In this document: in pieces, positions 1 to 12,600 of the stretch
Position numbering within the stretch: the first letter of the stretch is position 1
Layout: each line of letters starts with the position of its first letter
Assembly: GCA_021234155.1 (NCBI GenBank)
Contig: JAJEKV010000004.1
Span: forward strand, 28,731,698-28,795,697
Length of the DNA: 64,000 nucleotides
Direction: 5' to 3'
DNA from: Isoetes taiwanensis
Taxonomy: Eukaryota; Streptophyta; Lycopodiopsida; Isoetales; Isoetaceae
The notes under the pieces: model-generated
Seen by the model: the letters and a program-made list of their open reading frames with translations, nothing else
Databases searched by the model: none
What the model was told of the DNA's origin: nothing
Position numbers and translations under genes: made by a program

Positions 1-456
1 CCATTAGTTATATCATTAGATCCTTCAATCTGGTGTTCTTTCCTCTCCACATTCGTAGTTCTAGAAATATCGCGACCTTTAATCTATGTTATAGGAAACA
101 TATAGTGCAGTTTCCAACCTTTCAAGACTTTTAGCTTAGATAAAGAGAAATACGCAGCGCGTTTTACCACCACATGCTTAGGAATCCCTTCGCTTGCAGG
201 TACTGCAACGCAGATTTTTTGGCCTCTGACTATAGAAGGGGAAATGTACGTACAAGGGATTTTGATATTGGGATAAAAAATCATGGGTCAAACATATCAG
301 GGGTTCCATCACGGCACTCTAGTAAACCCAGAGGAACAATATTGATAAAGAATGAAATCTTTTGCATAATAGTCAGTTGTGTTGGTTACTCCACTGCTAC
401 TTCCTATCAAAGCAAACGAGGAAGATATTTCCATCAATTGCTTTCAGTGATTGGAA

Positions 457-747
457 TTAGGGCAAATGAAGTTTCTGAACATGTCTATACCGCCATGACT
501 GTGAAGAACCCAACCCAGACTTTCCAAAAAGGCTCTGTATGTTTCTCAAATGCTTCTCATGATCGATTTCAGCTATTTTTACATCATTAGATCTAGCAAG
601 AATCCCAATTCTTTTATCTGAGTCGGGTGAAAAGTTTTCAGAGCTCAAGGTATTCAAAGCTTCCTCTACTCTGCTGCTCTTTTCTTCCTCATAAATTATT
701 TGTCTTATCCATCTAGAAAACCCGGGCCTCTTAATCCTCTGCATCAT
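457..747 (-). pseudogene. Possible decayed exon, not recognised
   Basis: An open minus-strand stretch of about 96 residues has an ordinary mixed composition, including the run FSPDSDKRIGILARSND, rather than low-complexity sequence. I do not recognise the family. No flanking splice sites or continuing exon could be joined to it with confidence. A second minus-strand open stretch at 84-284 could be a further piece, but the sequence does not prove it. It may equally be chance. Confidence 0.2.
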
Positions 748-749
748 GT

Positions 750-2340
750 TCTCCTGCCTTCAAGCTGCAAATCTTGGAACAGAGTTTTGCCTGTAAGTCA
801 AGTTTTCAAATTGTAATACTTTGTTGTTTCTCGATGTTCCAATAGTTGAACAGCCGATTTATTTCCCATCCCAATCAGATTCTTTCTTTTCTTTACCATT
901 CCCTTCCCTTCCAGGTTTAGCTGAGACTCTTTTTAAACTATATCCACTGTTTATTTTTTTCACGTCTCTATTTTACCTCCAAGATTGTCGTTGACAGAAT
1001 TAGACAAGCAGCCATTCTCCACCGACATGGATGCAGGCGTCACCACCTTACTGTTTCATCATGGTCAGGGTGGGGATGTTATTAAACGGTCCAATAACTT
1101 ATATGTTTCATGTACTTATAATGTTGCTAATTCATCATTTTTAATCTTTCATCTTGTAGTGTAACTTAGCAAGGCTAAAGAAATGTTAAAAATAACATAT
1201 TTTTTTAAATATAAATTGCATGACTTAGTTTCATCAATGTATTATATAGCCCATGAAATTTGACCACAAAATGGGTCTACCTATAAATAGTAAAGATCAC
1301 TCAAATACCTATTGTGGATTAAGATTGGATGACCATTGATCTCACTGCATACCATGTTACCAACAATTGGACCCTAGTTCACTATTGATAATCCCCCCAT
1401 CAACAAACAAATATTAGTTACTCCTCATCACCCTTTTTATCAATTTTCCCAAACTATAACAATCTACTTCCTCCTCCTCACATGCCTTGAAAATTGCACC
1501 TTCAACATTAGAAATTCCACCTTAATGGCATGCTTGACATTCGAATATGGAGACTACATAGGCTAAGAACTGGGGGATGAAAAAGAGGGTCTGATCAAAT
1601 ACACATGTAGGCATTAGAGACATGGTATAAAAGTAAGGTGTTGGAAAAGCCATGGCCAAAAAAAACACTGATTAAAATAAATTTCTACAAGACTATTGTA
1701 AATACAATGCTTATTTTAATTTAAAGCAGGTAGATGGCAACCACTGCTCCGAGAAGAAATACTTTGTACAATTTGAGATTTCAAACAGAATGAGGATGGA
1801 CATCGTGGATTTATTATCAATAATAATAGGACAAATAAGATCAATGAAAAGGGAATAAAGAAGCTTATATTATTTTAAAGGCTTATATTATTTTATTGGT
1901 TTATCTTTAAAAGGGCTTCTTATTTTAAAACCTAACAATTTTTTTAAGAATTTCTTTGGTTTATCCTTTTAAGGCCACAAATGCGAAGGCAGCTAGGAGT
2001 TTTTGTTGGACGGTCACTTGCATGTCGAAGGATATCCAAGCAGGTGCTATTTGCTTCGCTATCTTGGAGTCATAAAACATGGTTTTTTTATAGCAGCTAA
2101 ATCTGAGGATTTTGTAAAGGAATTGACAATGGTCTTAAATGCAGTAGAATCTGGAGCACAATCAAGAAGGCTGCGGCTTTGAGAAGGGATTGAACTACTC
2201 TTGTCCCAGTACAAGGTTATGAATTTTTAACAACCTGGAAGTTTTATAGCTGGGATCATATCTCAGTCGTTGGTTGCAGTGGTATTACCTGCGAGTAACA
2301 CATTGAGGGTGCATAAACGCCTACTTTGTTATCCAAACGG
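750..2340. other. Gene-free AT-rich stretch
   Basis: No credible coding region, RNA gene or complete mobile element was recognised here. The sequence is AT-rich, with direct repeats such as the doubled GGCTTATATTATTTTA near 1860-1895. Confidence 0.4.
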
Positions 2341-2341
2341 C

Positions 2342-2490
2342 ATAAACACCTAGCTTGTTATGGAAAGCATGGTAAGTCTCTCGGGCCAGTCTCTTAAGGC
2401 GGATAACACCCTAGAACTCGGGTGTTATGCCCTACTATAACAATCTTGGACCTCCGGCCCTCGATTGTTATAATAGGGCATAACACCCTC
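2342..2490. repeat. Hairpin-forming inverted repeat (outer arm A)
   Basis: Two oppositely oriented copies of GGGTGTTATGCCC-AACAATC (2421-2446 and 2455-2480) flank an 8- to 17-base centre and extend outward into matching GGATAACACCCT and AGGGTGTTATC, giving arms of about 45 bp. The left part, from the run containing TAAGTCTCTCGGGCCAGTCT onward, recurs inverted at 3757-3845. A related half occurs at 54778-54825. This is likely a terminal or subterminal piece of a DNA transposon. Confidence 0.6.
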
Positions 2491-2658
2491 ATTCCAGGGT
2501 GTTATCTCTCTCTTCTCCATCTTGTCGTTTGATGACCATTTTTTGCTAGCAATTAGAAGATGAATAATTGGATCCAATTTCTTGAAGAATAGCTTAATTC
2601 CAATGATAAATTTCTGAATGATTTTGAAGGTGGAGCGCAATTGCCACTTGGGCTGATT

Positions 2659-4388
2659 GACTTAAAACTATTATTAGAATTTCACAATTTACAAACTTTT
2701 ACACTTTTTAAAATACTTTAAGGAAGGTCTTAGGTTGAAATTAATTAAATGATATAAAGTGATTGGTTTAATAATAACTATTAAATAATTTATTATTGAT
2801 GAAATAAAAATATTTTAATCAAACATAAACGTAATCATTTAATTAATTTCAATGTAAAACTTTCTTTAAATGTTTTGAAAAAAATAGCATTTTAATTGTA
2901 CAGGGTTATTTTAGATGAAAATTTAATTCTAAATAGATGGAACTAAGAATTAGTTTAGAAAGCAAGTTTAAACTTTAGTAAGTATCATATTTTTTATCTA
3001 AAGATAAACAGAACAAATTATTAAAATCAATAAAGGCTAAAAATACATTTATTAGATTTGAATAAGTCCAAATTTTGTTAAATAAGTCATATAAGGTTTT
3101 TTCAAATTGATGCTCTTATTTTCAAGGGTCCTGATTTTTTTGCCCTTTAATGGTGAATGGCAAATTTTTTTGTTGCCCTTATAAATAATGGCTCCTAAGA
3201 AAATCCCCTTAATTGGAAGGGTTGGAGGCCTATTTAAGGGTGGGCAACGTTGTAAAGTTGATCATTGGGGGAGAGGGAGTCTTCCTGTTCGCAGCTTTAT
3301 ACATCAGTATTTAGGGCTCGTCTTGCTTTTAGGGTTTTGGTTTAATTTAGGTTTAGGGCTTCTAACTTTTCATGCAGTCATTTGCAACAAGTTGCTGATG
3401 CAAGATAGGGTTGCCCTCTAAACCCTAGTGAAACCTTAGGCCTCGCTTGTGAATGTGGTGGAATTTATGAAAATGGGGACCTAGAACTATTCCGATAGCA
3501 AATTACTCCATGCAATCATTTATGGATAAGGTCATAGGCAATGTAGGCACCATTGCATGTGCAAGCTCATAACTGCAACAACAATGTTCTAAGCTAAAGA
3601 CTTATTTGATAATGGGAATCACAAACAATCCAGCATTTTTGAAGGCACCTTTGAAGTAATGTGTGTTGTATCTTTTACACAATTCATCCTAAAGATTATC
3701 AAAATGCAAGATTGCAAATTTTTAATTCATGTTTTTACTATGTTTCATAGGAAAGATTGTTATAATAAGGCATAACACCCGAGTTCTAGGGTGTTATCCG
3801 CCTTAAGAGACTGGCCTGAGAGACTTATCGTGCTTTCTATAACACAATTGACTTAGGTGAAGGACAAAAAAATTTGCTCTTCACCATAAAAGAGCAAAAA
3901 AATCAGGACCCTTGAAAATAAGGGCATCAATTTGAAAAAACCTTATTATGACTTATTTAACAAAATTTGGACTTATTCAAATCTAATAGATGTATTTTTA
4001 GCCTTTATTGATTTTAATAATTTGTTCTGTTTATCTTTGGATAAAAAATATGATACTTACTAAAGTTTAAAGTTGCTTTCTAAACTAATTCTTGGTTCCA
4101 TCTATTTAGAATTTAATTTTCATCTAAGATAACCCTGTATAATTAAAATGCTATTTTTTAAAAAATATTTAAAGAAAGTTTTACATTGAAATTAATTAAA
4201 TGATTACGTTTATGTTTGATTAAAATATTTTTATTTCATCAATAATAAATTATTTAATAGTTATTATTAAACCAATAACTTTATATCATTTAATTAATTT
4301 TAACCTAAGACCTTCCTTAAAGTAATTTTAAAAGTGTAAAAGTTTGTAAATTGTGAAATTCTAATAATAGTTTTAAGTCAATCGTTTA
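2659..4388. mobile_element. Foldback-like element with ~525-bp inverted arms
   Basis: The segment 2659-3183 is repeated in inverted orientation at about 3867-4388, with scattered mismatches. Both outer ends begin TTGACTTAAAACTATTATTA or a close variant. The interior, about 680 bp, holds an inverted copy of sequence found at 54990-55560, followed by an inverted copy of the 2342-2450 arm. No transposase ORF is seen. Long arms with captured non-self DNA fit a foldback or Pack-type non-autonomous DNA transposon. I could not define a target-site duplication. Confidence 0.6.
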
Positions 4389-4542
4389 TCAAACCATCAG
4401 ATTTCATTTAATTATCATGATTGCTAAATCTTGAATCTGTTAAATCAATAAAAATTGAAATTTTTATATTCTTGAAATGTCTAATTCTAAATAGATTCAA
4501 ATAAAAATTAGTTGAAAATCAAGTTTATTCTTTGACTAGAAA

Positions 4543-4572
4543 AAGTGCCCAGCGTTGCTGGACTTTTCGTTG
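4543..4572 (-). mobile_element. Helitron-type 3' terminus
   Basis: Read on the minus strand, a GC-rich hairpin with a CAACG-type centre (GTCCAGCAACGCTGGGC) is followed after a few bases by CTAG and then T. That matches the Helitron 3' end rule of a short hairpin, then CTRR, then a target T. No Rep/helicase gene and no convincing 5' end were found, so only the terminus is claimed. Similar termini occur at 25617 and 26660. Confidence 0.5.
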
Positions 4573-5609
4573 GGATTAAATTCCAAAATTGGTAGTGTTA
4601 TTGTTGATAGCATCTAGTGGGCCATATATGGTCGTTCCTTAGTTGGGCATAAAATGCTTTATTTATGAGGTTAAACTTTGAATACAGCTTATAGTTTTTG
4701 AATATCCATATCAATCATCTTGCATTCATCACGGGGTTAAATCTGTGTGTCGACTTCGGTTGTCTTGCAAGGTTGTCATAAGTTCTTGTTAGAACTCTGG
4801 CACTTTGTCCAAAGTGAGTTCTACTCTTATCATAGAACATCCTCAGTTGTATATATCCAATTGCTCATTTGTATATATCCAATTGCAATCACTGAAGGTC
4901 AACATTTTGTCAATGATTTTTTATCGATCGCAGTCTGGGTTTTTGAAGCTATATATAATTTGTGATAATTCTGAATGTTCTTTTCTGCATCTAACGTGAT
5001 GTTTATAATTCAGTAATGGTGTTTCCTTAGTGGGGTGACATGTTGATGGAATGTTTAGCTAGGTAACTGTAGGAATATGAAAAATCTAATATTATAAGAG
5101 GGGGTTTACAACTACCTATGCAGTCAGAAGTTTGCACAGCCCTGAATTGTAGCAAATGGGGAATAATATTCTTCACAATATAAGGAACCAATAAAGCCAA
5201 TGAGCAACCATGCCAGAGTGACCAAATTTACTACAAATATAGCATGAGACATCTCATTTGAAGTTTAGAATGTTTTGATGTAGATTCATCCAAAAGGTTT
5301 TGCCTAACTTCTTTATCGTCTCAATGTGCTGCTGGTATGTTTAGTGGGTCACTTGTAAGCATGGTCTAGCTCCTTTTATATGTTGCAGAACTTGGCCGAA
5401 ATGAAGATGAGAGCCATGACAATCAGTCTGTAGCAACGTAAAACATCTGCAAACCTAAAACTTATCTCATGATAACTCAAAGCTTTACATTGGCATATGT
5501 ATGAAGAAGAACTATCATATTCCAAATACATTATAAGGCAGCCTTGAGAATGATGTTTATATATGCGATGTACTATATTAGTCAACTTAAAGAAAAAAGC
5601 TGTATATTA

Positions 5610-5885
5610 CCAGGTACCAATGGCTCCAGATGCTTTTAGGATGCTCAAAAATGCCTCCATTTCGCATTGCCTCAAAACAGTTCAAGGACAAAATGCCTTC
5701 ACTATGTTGTACAAATCAAGTTATCATTATAGTCCATAATGACACATCTGAATCTGGAATGTCAGCAAAGACTTTAAGGACTGCAAGATAAACATACTTA
5801 TTGTCCTTTAAAGCTGCCATTAGCATCCTATCAGACAAAATAAATGCAACATTACCTTCACCAAGTGTTGTGGCATGGGTTGTAA
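5610..5885 (-). pseudogene. Degenerate PPR-repeat fragment
   Basis: Minus-strand translation contains PPR-like phrases: KYVYLAVLKVFADI (compare the usual TYxxVLKACA block), then DVSLWTIMI, then LNCFEAMRNGG. Stops and frame changes lie between the blocks, so this is a fragment and not a gene. PPR proteins act in organellar RNA processing, but no function is expected here. The identification rests on a few short motifs. Confidence 0.35.
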
Positions 5886-6639
5886 CCAAGCTTTAGCTCT
5901 ACCTAAGAAATCTCTACAGGTTTGTTGCAAGAGAGTCATATGAATGGTCAGAGGAAGAAACAAACAAAGGCCAACAAGAAGCAAACTTAATTCCAGTTTG
6001 GGGAATTAAGGAAGTCCTCCTGCACTTCTGATATTTTTAGATTGCCAGAAATAAGCCGAAGCAAAAGGAGGGAATGGTGCTAAAAAACGTTTGTCACGAC
6101 TTAAAGCAAGGTGTCATCTGCCCAAGGGAATTACGCCCTAAGGAAAGGGGGAGGATTAAACTTGCTTCTGTGTGCGATACGTGGTTTAGTGCTGGTTTTG
6201 AGAGTTGAGGAAACGAAAATATTGCAAGTTTATGAGAGCTGAATCAGAAGAATACACCTTTGCGGCCGATTCCTCCAGCTTTCGGGCCTGCTCCGGGGCC
6301 AAAACCCTGCTCCACTGCCGAAAAGGTTCTGACAGAATGCATTCTGCCTCCGAGCATTCCTTTCCTGAAGCACAGGGCATTCCTTTCCTGAAGCTATTCC
6401 GGCCCAGCTTCATGTGGAGCACTAGCTGGCAAGCCGCAGTGCTTGGTGTTGAGCTTGTTTGTGATTGTGGTAGCGGTCATCAATAAAGGCAGATCTATAG
6501 ATGATTTGAAGGCGGCAGTGTTTGCCCTAAAAAACATAAGTGCCCAGGGTTGATGGCATACCTATTGAGTTCTTTCAGAATTATTTAGAGTAATTGGAGC
6601 CAGACATGTTGGAGGTAACTTTTGTCAGTCTAGAGCCTC

Positions 6640-7700
6640 GATAGAATCCCCAATACACGTGCTATCTCATTGATTTCTAAGATGAAGAAGCCGTACACAG
6701 TTTCAGATTGGCACCCAATTATACTATTGTCATCTATTTATAAAAAATTTGGCAAAACTTTTACAGGACGGGTGAAATTCATCTTGTTGAGTCTATCTCC
6801 ACTAGGTTTTTTTCTAAAAGGTGCATTCTTAACAATGTGGTTGCGACTTATGAAGGGATCTATTGGGCGCATTGGTAGAATTATCCTATTGTATATTTTA
6901 AGCTTGATTTTGCTAAGGTCTACGATAGTGTTAGTTGGATTTCATGTATCTATATCTGATCAGGCTTGGGTTTGAACAATAATTCACATCAGATATTATG
7001 AAATTGCATGTCTCGCTCGAACCACTATTCTATCCCATGGTGAGCCATCAAAGATCCTTCCAATTGGTCGTGGCATTCAGCAGGATTTTCCATTGGCCTT
7101 CCTTCGCTTCACTATTATGGCTAAAGTTTGTTCGCAGTTGTTTCTAGTCAGTGGAAGGGCTTCTAAGGGTTTGGCTATGGAAGATGGCTCACAAGAGCTA
7201 TGAAATCAATATGCAGATAACACATTTTTGTTTCTTGTGGCTTCTTTAGAGAATTTGGATATGGCATTTCACTGGCATCTGGTATGCTGTTGGCTAACAG
7301 AAGTGGACTGCTCTGTGGACTTTGGACACTCCAATACTGTCATCTGTGATTGCTTTTCCATAGAAGGTGCTTGCTCATGGGCAATCCATCAAATTGCTTA
7401 GTATTCCAGTTGGAATTCATGTCAATATGGGAATGGCATGGAAAGAGATCATTAAAGGGTTGGAGAAGCATCTGTTTTGGTGGAATACTACAAAGTTGTC
7501 ATTTGCAGGCCGCATCACTGTGGCCAAGTTTGTTCTTAGTAGCACACTTGTGTATATGGCATCTTGCTTGCTAGCTCCGCGGAACAAGGTGCAAGAACTC
7601 ATAACCATTATTAGCTTTTGCGGGAGGGGGGGGGGGATGTCCTATGGAGGGAATATTTCCTCCAACTCTCTAATCCTACCGAGGCCTTTAAACCCGTTTC
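6640..7700 (+). pseudogene. Decayed LINE reverse transcriptase
   Basis: Several plus-strand frames together give the plant LINE reverse-transcriptase pattern. It starts with SDWHPIILLSSIYKKFGKT (compare SDWRPITLLNxxYKIxAK). Next come YPIVYFKLDFA and a KVYDSVSW-like block, then GEPSKILPIGRGIQQ. The catalytic box is QYADN where active enzymes have YADD. The C-terminal block, around 7480-7600, reads KLSFAGRITVAKFVLSS and is typical of the domain after the palm. Frame changes, stops and loss of the second catalytic Asp make it inactive. No endonuclease domain, tail or target-site duplication was found. Confidence 0.75.
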
Positions 7701-7749
7701 TCTGCTGTTCTGATGCACTCGGCTCCATCAGGCACTGCTTGCACTAATA

Positions 7750-9870
7750 TGAAGTTAGTCCTAACGACTAAGTGGGGATTTTGGGCAATAAAGAAACTAT
7801 TCATTCATTCACAGATATAACTCATACCATAACAACCATAATTCCTTACCAAATAGTCCCACTGCACCCAATCAATCTGGTTAGTACATGTATGCCACAC
7901 ATAATACTTTCATAGTTCATAAGCAATCCCACAATATACAGTGCCTACTCTAGGTCTAACATGCCACTCTAGTTGATCAAGCTCTGCATCCAATACGAGC
8001 AGGTTTAGCCTCATGTTTACACACCCTTCCACGCTGCGTCCAGCACCGGAGGACCACTTCTGCCATGTAGCACGACAAAGAATCTAAACCAGGATAACTG
8101 TGAATGATGAACAAACATAACCCTGAGTCCAGACCATTGCAAATGGACTCAGACCTCGGAGACTATGCACTTATGCAATATTTCACATTCCATATGTTCC
8201 AAATGCCACAATACTTACATTCTATAGCATTATCGTGTATGGTCATAATCCAAGCCAATAACAATTCAGATGCATTTCTTATATAATTATCACAAGAGAT
8301 CGTGCCCATGCATACACTTTAAATATCACAATACCCACATTAATAATGGCATATGGACAATTATAACAACCATGACTAAAGAAACATTACCGATATTTAT
8401 CCTTAGTTCAACTAAGCCATTCCTAACTAGCACAAGCATGATCATGGATTTTTCTACATTCAAAACTACCTTTCCAAAATCCGTTAATAACAATTAGGTT
8501 TCCAAAATGTTGTTTGGGGGTGGTGTTACATAAGATTTTGGATGGTTTGTGGATGTATTCGTATGTGAATTTGTTATATTGCTGACTCAGTAATTAGGTT
8601 TTGTTGTTCCAATGGTCGATTGGGGTTGATTGGGTTTGTTTTGGAAGTTGCAATTTTTAGAAGGTCAGTCGTGGCGATGGCCTCGCATCCGCGTGGAGCG
8701 GATGGAGCTGGCTTCATGGGCATGCCGAATATGTAGGGTGAAGCAGGGCTCTGCCGATTCATAGGGCGGAGCAGGCGGATATGGCTTTCTTCAGAGATGT
8801 TTTGCATAGGCCATGGCACCCACTGCGCCAGGTTTAGGAAGACATGGCTATAGCAGATTCTATGATTTCTTTTTCGCATATCCAGAGCATACATGAAGAT
8901 TTTTAGCAGCCCTTCCTCGGTAGACACACCTCAGTTGGTTTTTCAGGGATGAAGTTTCTATCGATTTATTTGAGGGGTTATTTTGAGGGCGGCCATTATG
9001 CTTGTAGAAGAAGAATGCAAATTTCGGTTATGATGCCCATTCCATGCAAGGCAGGCCCAGCAAGCTCTGTGCAAGTAAATATGACTGTTTGCAGGGAGGG
9101 CATGTGAAGGTATTTTGTTGTTGTAAATTGTGGCATGTTTTTTGCTCATGTTGAATCGAATAATGTAGTTCATGCAGAGTCTCTGGCACTCACAGGCGTC
9201 TCATATTTCTCTTGGCTATGGTATGTTTCTGTTGTTTGTGTTGTCACCATGCAACTTTATGCACAAGTGCAGGTTGTTTCAGGAAGGCCAAGTTTCTGTG
9301 CCTATGTTCTCTGCCAATATTTTGTAATGATGATATGAAATGCTATTTTTCTTTGTAATGTAACACCTTGTTTGTTGTTCTGGTTGTGGTTCCCATGCTT
9401 CCTTCTGTGATGTACTTGCTGCAACATGTGATTACAGAGCTGTCTGCCCACTTGTCCTTCTGTTTCTGGTGTATCAGCTCACAGGTTTGCTTGGCTATGT
9501 CATGTCTGTCATGGCAGATTTGCAATGGTTTCCTGTGCACTTCCTTTGAGGCGTGGAAGCTACTCACTTGATAGTCGTGAATGTCAAGTAATGTTTGGAG
9601 CTGTTGTGCAGCTGTCTTCATGCAGGAAGTTGTATGGGAATTCGTAATGTGGACTAGTGGTTGCTCTTCCTGTGCATTTCATGCATATCAGACTTCAATG
9701 TCCCTGTAATTGATTGATTGGGATTGTGATGTAATTTCCGTTTTTGTTTTCGTTGTAGTTGCATTCCACTGTGTGCCTGCAATATCCATTTTGCATTTTG
9801 AGAATTAAGCAACTTCACAGTAATGTGAAGTTGCATTTGCATTTGTGTGCTTGAGCATTTGCACGGGACT
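7750..9870. other. No recognised feature
   Basis: Only short ORFs without family resemblance are present. I saw no RNA gene, no transposon termini and no organised repeat. Confidence 0.35.
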
Positions 9871-9879
9871 AGCCCCCTG

Positions 9880-9915
9880 CCATAATGGGGAGCCCTTTGG
9901 GGACCTCCATTATGG
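9880..9915. repeat. Long hairpin 1
   Basis: CCATAATGG pairs with CCATTATGG. The inner bases (GGAG...CCC, loop TTTG, GGG...CTCC) extend the stem with a small bulge, giving a 36-nt, almost fully paired hairpin directly before a second one. It may be part of a structured RNA or of transposon ends. No promoter or family match is seen. Confidence 0.5.
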
Positions 9916-9919
9916 CTGG

Positions 9920-9971
9920 CGAAGCATCAGGGTACCGGCTTTTGCCGGCGGGTTCAACTCCCCATGCTTCG
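9920..9971 (+). other. tRNA-like folded segment
   Basis: An outer 8-bp stem (CGAAGCAT with ATGCTTCG) closes two internal hairpins: CCGGC-TTTT-GCCGG, then GGG-TTCAACT-CCC. The second has a loop matching the tRNA T-loop pattern TTCRANY. D and anticodon arms are absent, so this is not a normal tRNA gene. A SINE head, a degenerate tRNA or chance are all possible. Confidence 0.3.
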
Positions 9972-10769
9972 TTATTGCTTTTGTTTGTCTGTTGCAAGGG
10001 AGGCCCGCTTATGGGTTGCAATGGAGCTGTTGATTACTCTTGCATGCATGTAGCAGGTTGAGGTTATTTAGAAGTTGACCTGAACCTTTGGGTGACGTGG
10101 AAATGGGGATTTGATCCCATATTAATTTCTGGTGGACGGTTGTGGTTATTGGGTTTTGGATATGCCTTGGAATATGCCCTTTTCGAATGGCCAGGATTAA
10201 GCACAGTTTCATTATATATGGACTTTTCGTAAGTCCATAAATATATCAAATGCTCGTTATCGCGTAGAATAAAGGGTGAATAGTACAACGGAAGGAGATA
10301 TAATAAAATAAAATGCAAGACTTGTATTAAAAATTAAATGATTGAATAATGTTTACACATGGATGGAGAATAAAATGTTATAACAAAATGTACATTACTG
10401 CAGCTCGAAATTGCCCAATTTCGAGTAACTTCTTAGACTAAGTAGTCGAATATGTAACAAGCGTACTATCAAAGGGCCAGGTTGCTCTTCGGCTGACAAA
10501 GCTTTTCCATGTTCTTTAAACTATGGTTGACTACTACAATTAGAAAATAAAATACTTTGTAGATTAAAATAGAGTGAAACAACATTAAGACGTTAAAAAT
10601 GTACATGGATTTCATGTTTTTGAAATGTTCACATAAGGGTATACTAAATAACATGCTACAACTAAAGGATATATTGTGGGTCTTCATAGTTTCCTTCTTT
10701 GCAAGATATACATACAAGTCCTTAAGATGGTCCACTTTGTGGCTAGGATCCAAATCCTGGCTTTCGGCA

Positions 10770-11045
10770 TTTTATTGTCTTTGCCATCAACCCTACATAA
10801 AAAGAATTTCAATCATTTGGCAAAAAGAAGTAAGACTTGTTTTGTCTTTGCCATCGGGTCTTTGCCATCGGCTCTACATAATGCCCTGCATAATAAAGGA
10901 ATTATGTTAGGGCCATTAGCAAAAAAAAAAAGTTTTGTCTTTGCCATCGGCCCTAGGTAATGCCCTGCATATGTTAGGGCCATTTAGCAAAAAACAAAAA
11001 AATGCAAAATAAAGGAATTATGTTTTAGTCATTTAGCAAAAAACA
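10770..11045. repeat. Irregular repeats of TTTGCCATCGG / GGGCCATTAGCAAAAA
   Basis: The phrases TTTGCCATCGG, ATGCCCTGCATA and TTAGGGCCATTTAGCAAAAA recur two to four times with variable spacing. No coding potential is seen. Confidence 0.5.
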
Positions 11046-11146
11046 CTAGTTGGGGTAACTAACAATGGGTCTCTAAATTGGGCATTTAGTAGAGGGTCAA
11101 GTACAAGAGGAATATACAACAAAAATAATTTTTGCACCTAGACTTT

Positions 11147-12442
11147 AAATTGGGCGCCCGCCCAATTCAAGAGACTAAGTGATTCAAGAGACTAAGAGTT
11201 TCAATGGAATCTTGGCTAAGAAAGACTCCCAAGGAACAGTTTTCTTTTTATTTATTAGAAAAGGATGGTGACGCCTTTTACGCTTCATAGAGTTTGTCCG
11301 TTATTAAAATCCACATTTACAAACCCTGGCAAATATGCCATGCCCAAATATTAAACTACTAGACAGCTTTAAGAACTTCACACACCATATCTAAGGTGTC
11401 ATTTGAATGAACATTATCTAAATGTGCCTTGAAATTTTTCAGCACTTTAAGCAAGGGGAAATGATATTTTCCTGCAAATTTACATGGCTTACATGGCAGT
11501 ATAGTGTCTTTTGAGCGGCACAAAAGAAGCAAGAAGGAAAGAAATTGGGCGCCCGCCCAATTTGATGGCAAAGGAGGAATAAGGAGGCGGCTCACATGGA
11601 ACATTTCTAGACAAAGCTGCAAAAGAAATGGCATGCCCCAGTCCATATGGCGGTAAAACCCCTTAACCCATACTTAGCTTCATCATTGAAATTTGGTAGA
11701 AAACTTGGCAATAAGCTTTGCCATGGTAGAAACAAGTTAACTTTGCGATAAGCTTTGCCATGGCAGGAACACTAATTAGCTATGACGAAAGCAAAGGAAC
11801 TCCTATCATTGCAATGCTATGCACTATCCAAATATGCACAGCAAAGAAGGAGATACCGAATGCTATGTTTGCCAAGGTAAAGAAATACCCAGGAACCAGC
11901 TATTTCAAGGCAAAATTAAACAGACACAAGGAGAATAGAAGCTAGATTGAATACCTCAGCAAGGCACGATTTTATGGCAAAAATGCACGGGGTTTCAGTG
12001 TGCGCTGGCGCCACAGATATGGAGCTGCTACGGATTCTACATAAATTGGTAGGAACAGAGACTCCAAATTGGGCGCCCGCCCAATTTCGAAGACAGAGAA
12101 ACAACTTTCAACTTGATATACTTCGTAGAAGCAACAAACAAATTGGGCGCCCGCCCAATTTCATAGAGGAGGATCTATTTGAAGCATCAACAAGTCTTTA
12201 CAGCTTTGCAACTGGAATGAGATAAAGCGTGACGATCCCACTGCAGAGAAAAATTTTCTTTACAGATGAGTCCTTTCTTCTTTCCATGAGGGCAGATGGG
12301 TCCTTTCTTCTTTCACAGATTCTCTGTGAAAGGAACAGAGACTCCAAATTGGGCGCCCGCCCAATTTCGGAGACAGCAGAAACAACTTTCAACTTGCTAT
12401 ATTCCGTAGAAGCAACAAACAAATTGGGCGCCCGCCCAATTT
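11147..12442. repeat. Palindrome cluster P1 (arms AAATTGGGC / GCCCAATTT)
   Basis: Six copies of a 22-bp palindromic unit lie at 11147, 11542, 12066, 12140, 12346 and 12421. Each has the arms AAATTGGGC and GCCCAATTT around the centre GCCC; the first copy is cut at its last base. Spacing is irregular, apart from a local tandem duplication. Copies are almost identical while the flanks differ. No ORF spans them convincingly. Confidence 0.85.
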
Positions 12443-12600
12443 CATAGAAGAGGATCTATTTGAAGCATCAATAAGTCTTTACAGCTTTGCAACCGGAATG
12501 AAGTAAAGTGTGACGATCCCACTGCAGAGAAAATTTTTCACATGAAGTTTTTCACAGATGGGTCCTTTCTTCTTTTCATGAGGACGACCCTGTTCTCTTC
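12051..12600. repeat. Tandem duplication of ~280 bp carrying paired P1 palindromes
   Basis: The block starting at AGGAACAGAGACTCC (12051) recurs starting at 12331, with small substitutions and indels. Each copy contains two P1 palindromes 74-75 bp apart and the shared phrase GTGACGATCCCACTGCAGAG. The second copy ends near 12590. Confidence 0.75.

Noticed and set aside
6205-6486. 93-residue ORF as a gene
   Set aside because: No family resemblance, and the opposite strand is open over the same stretch.
9920-9971. Functional tRNA gene
   Set aside because: No D arm, anticodon arm or A box; only the closing stem and a T-like arm are present.
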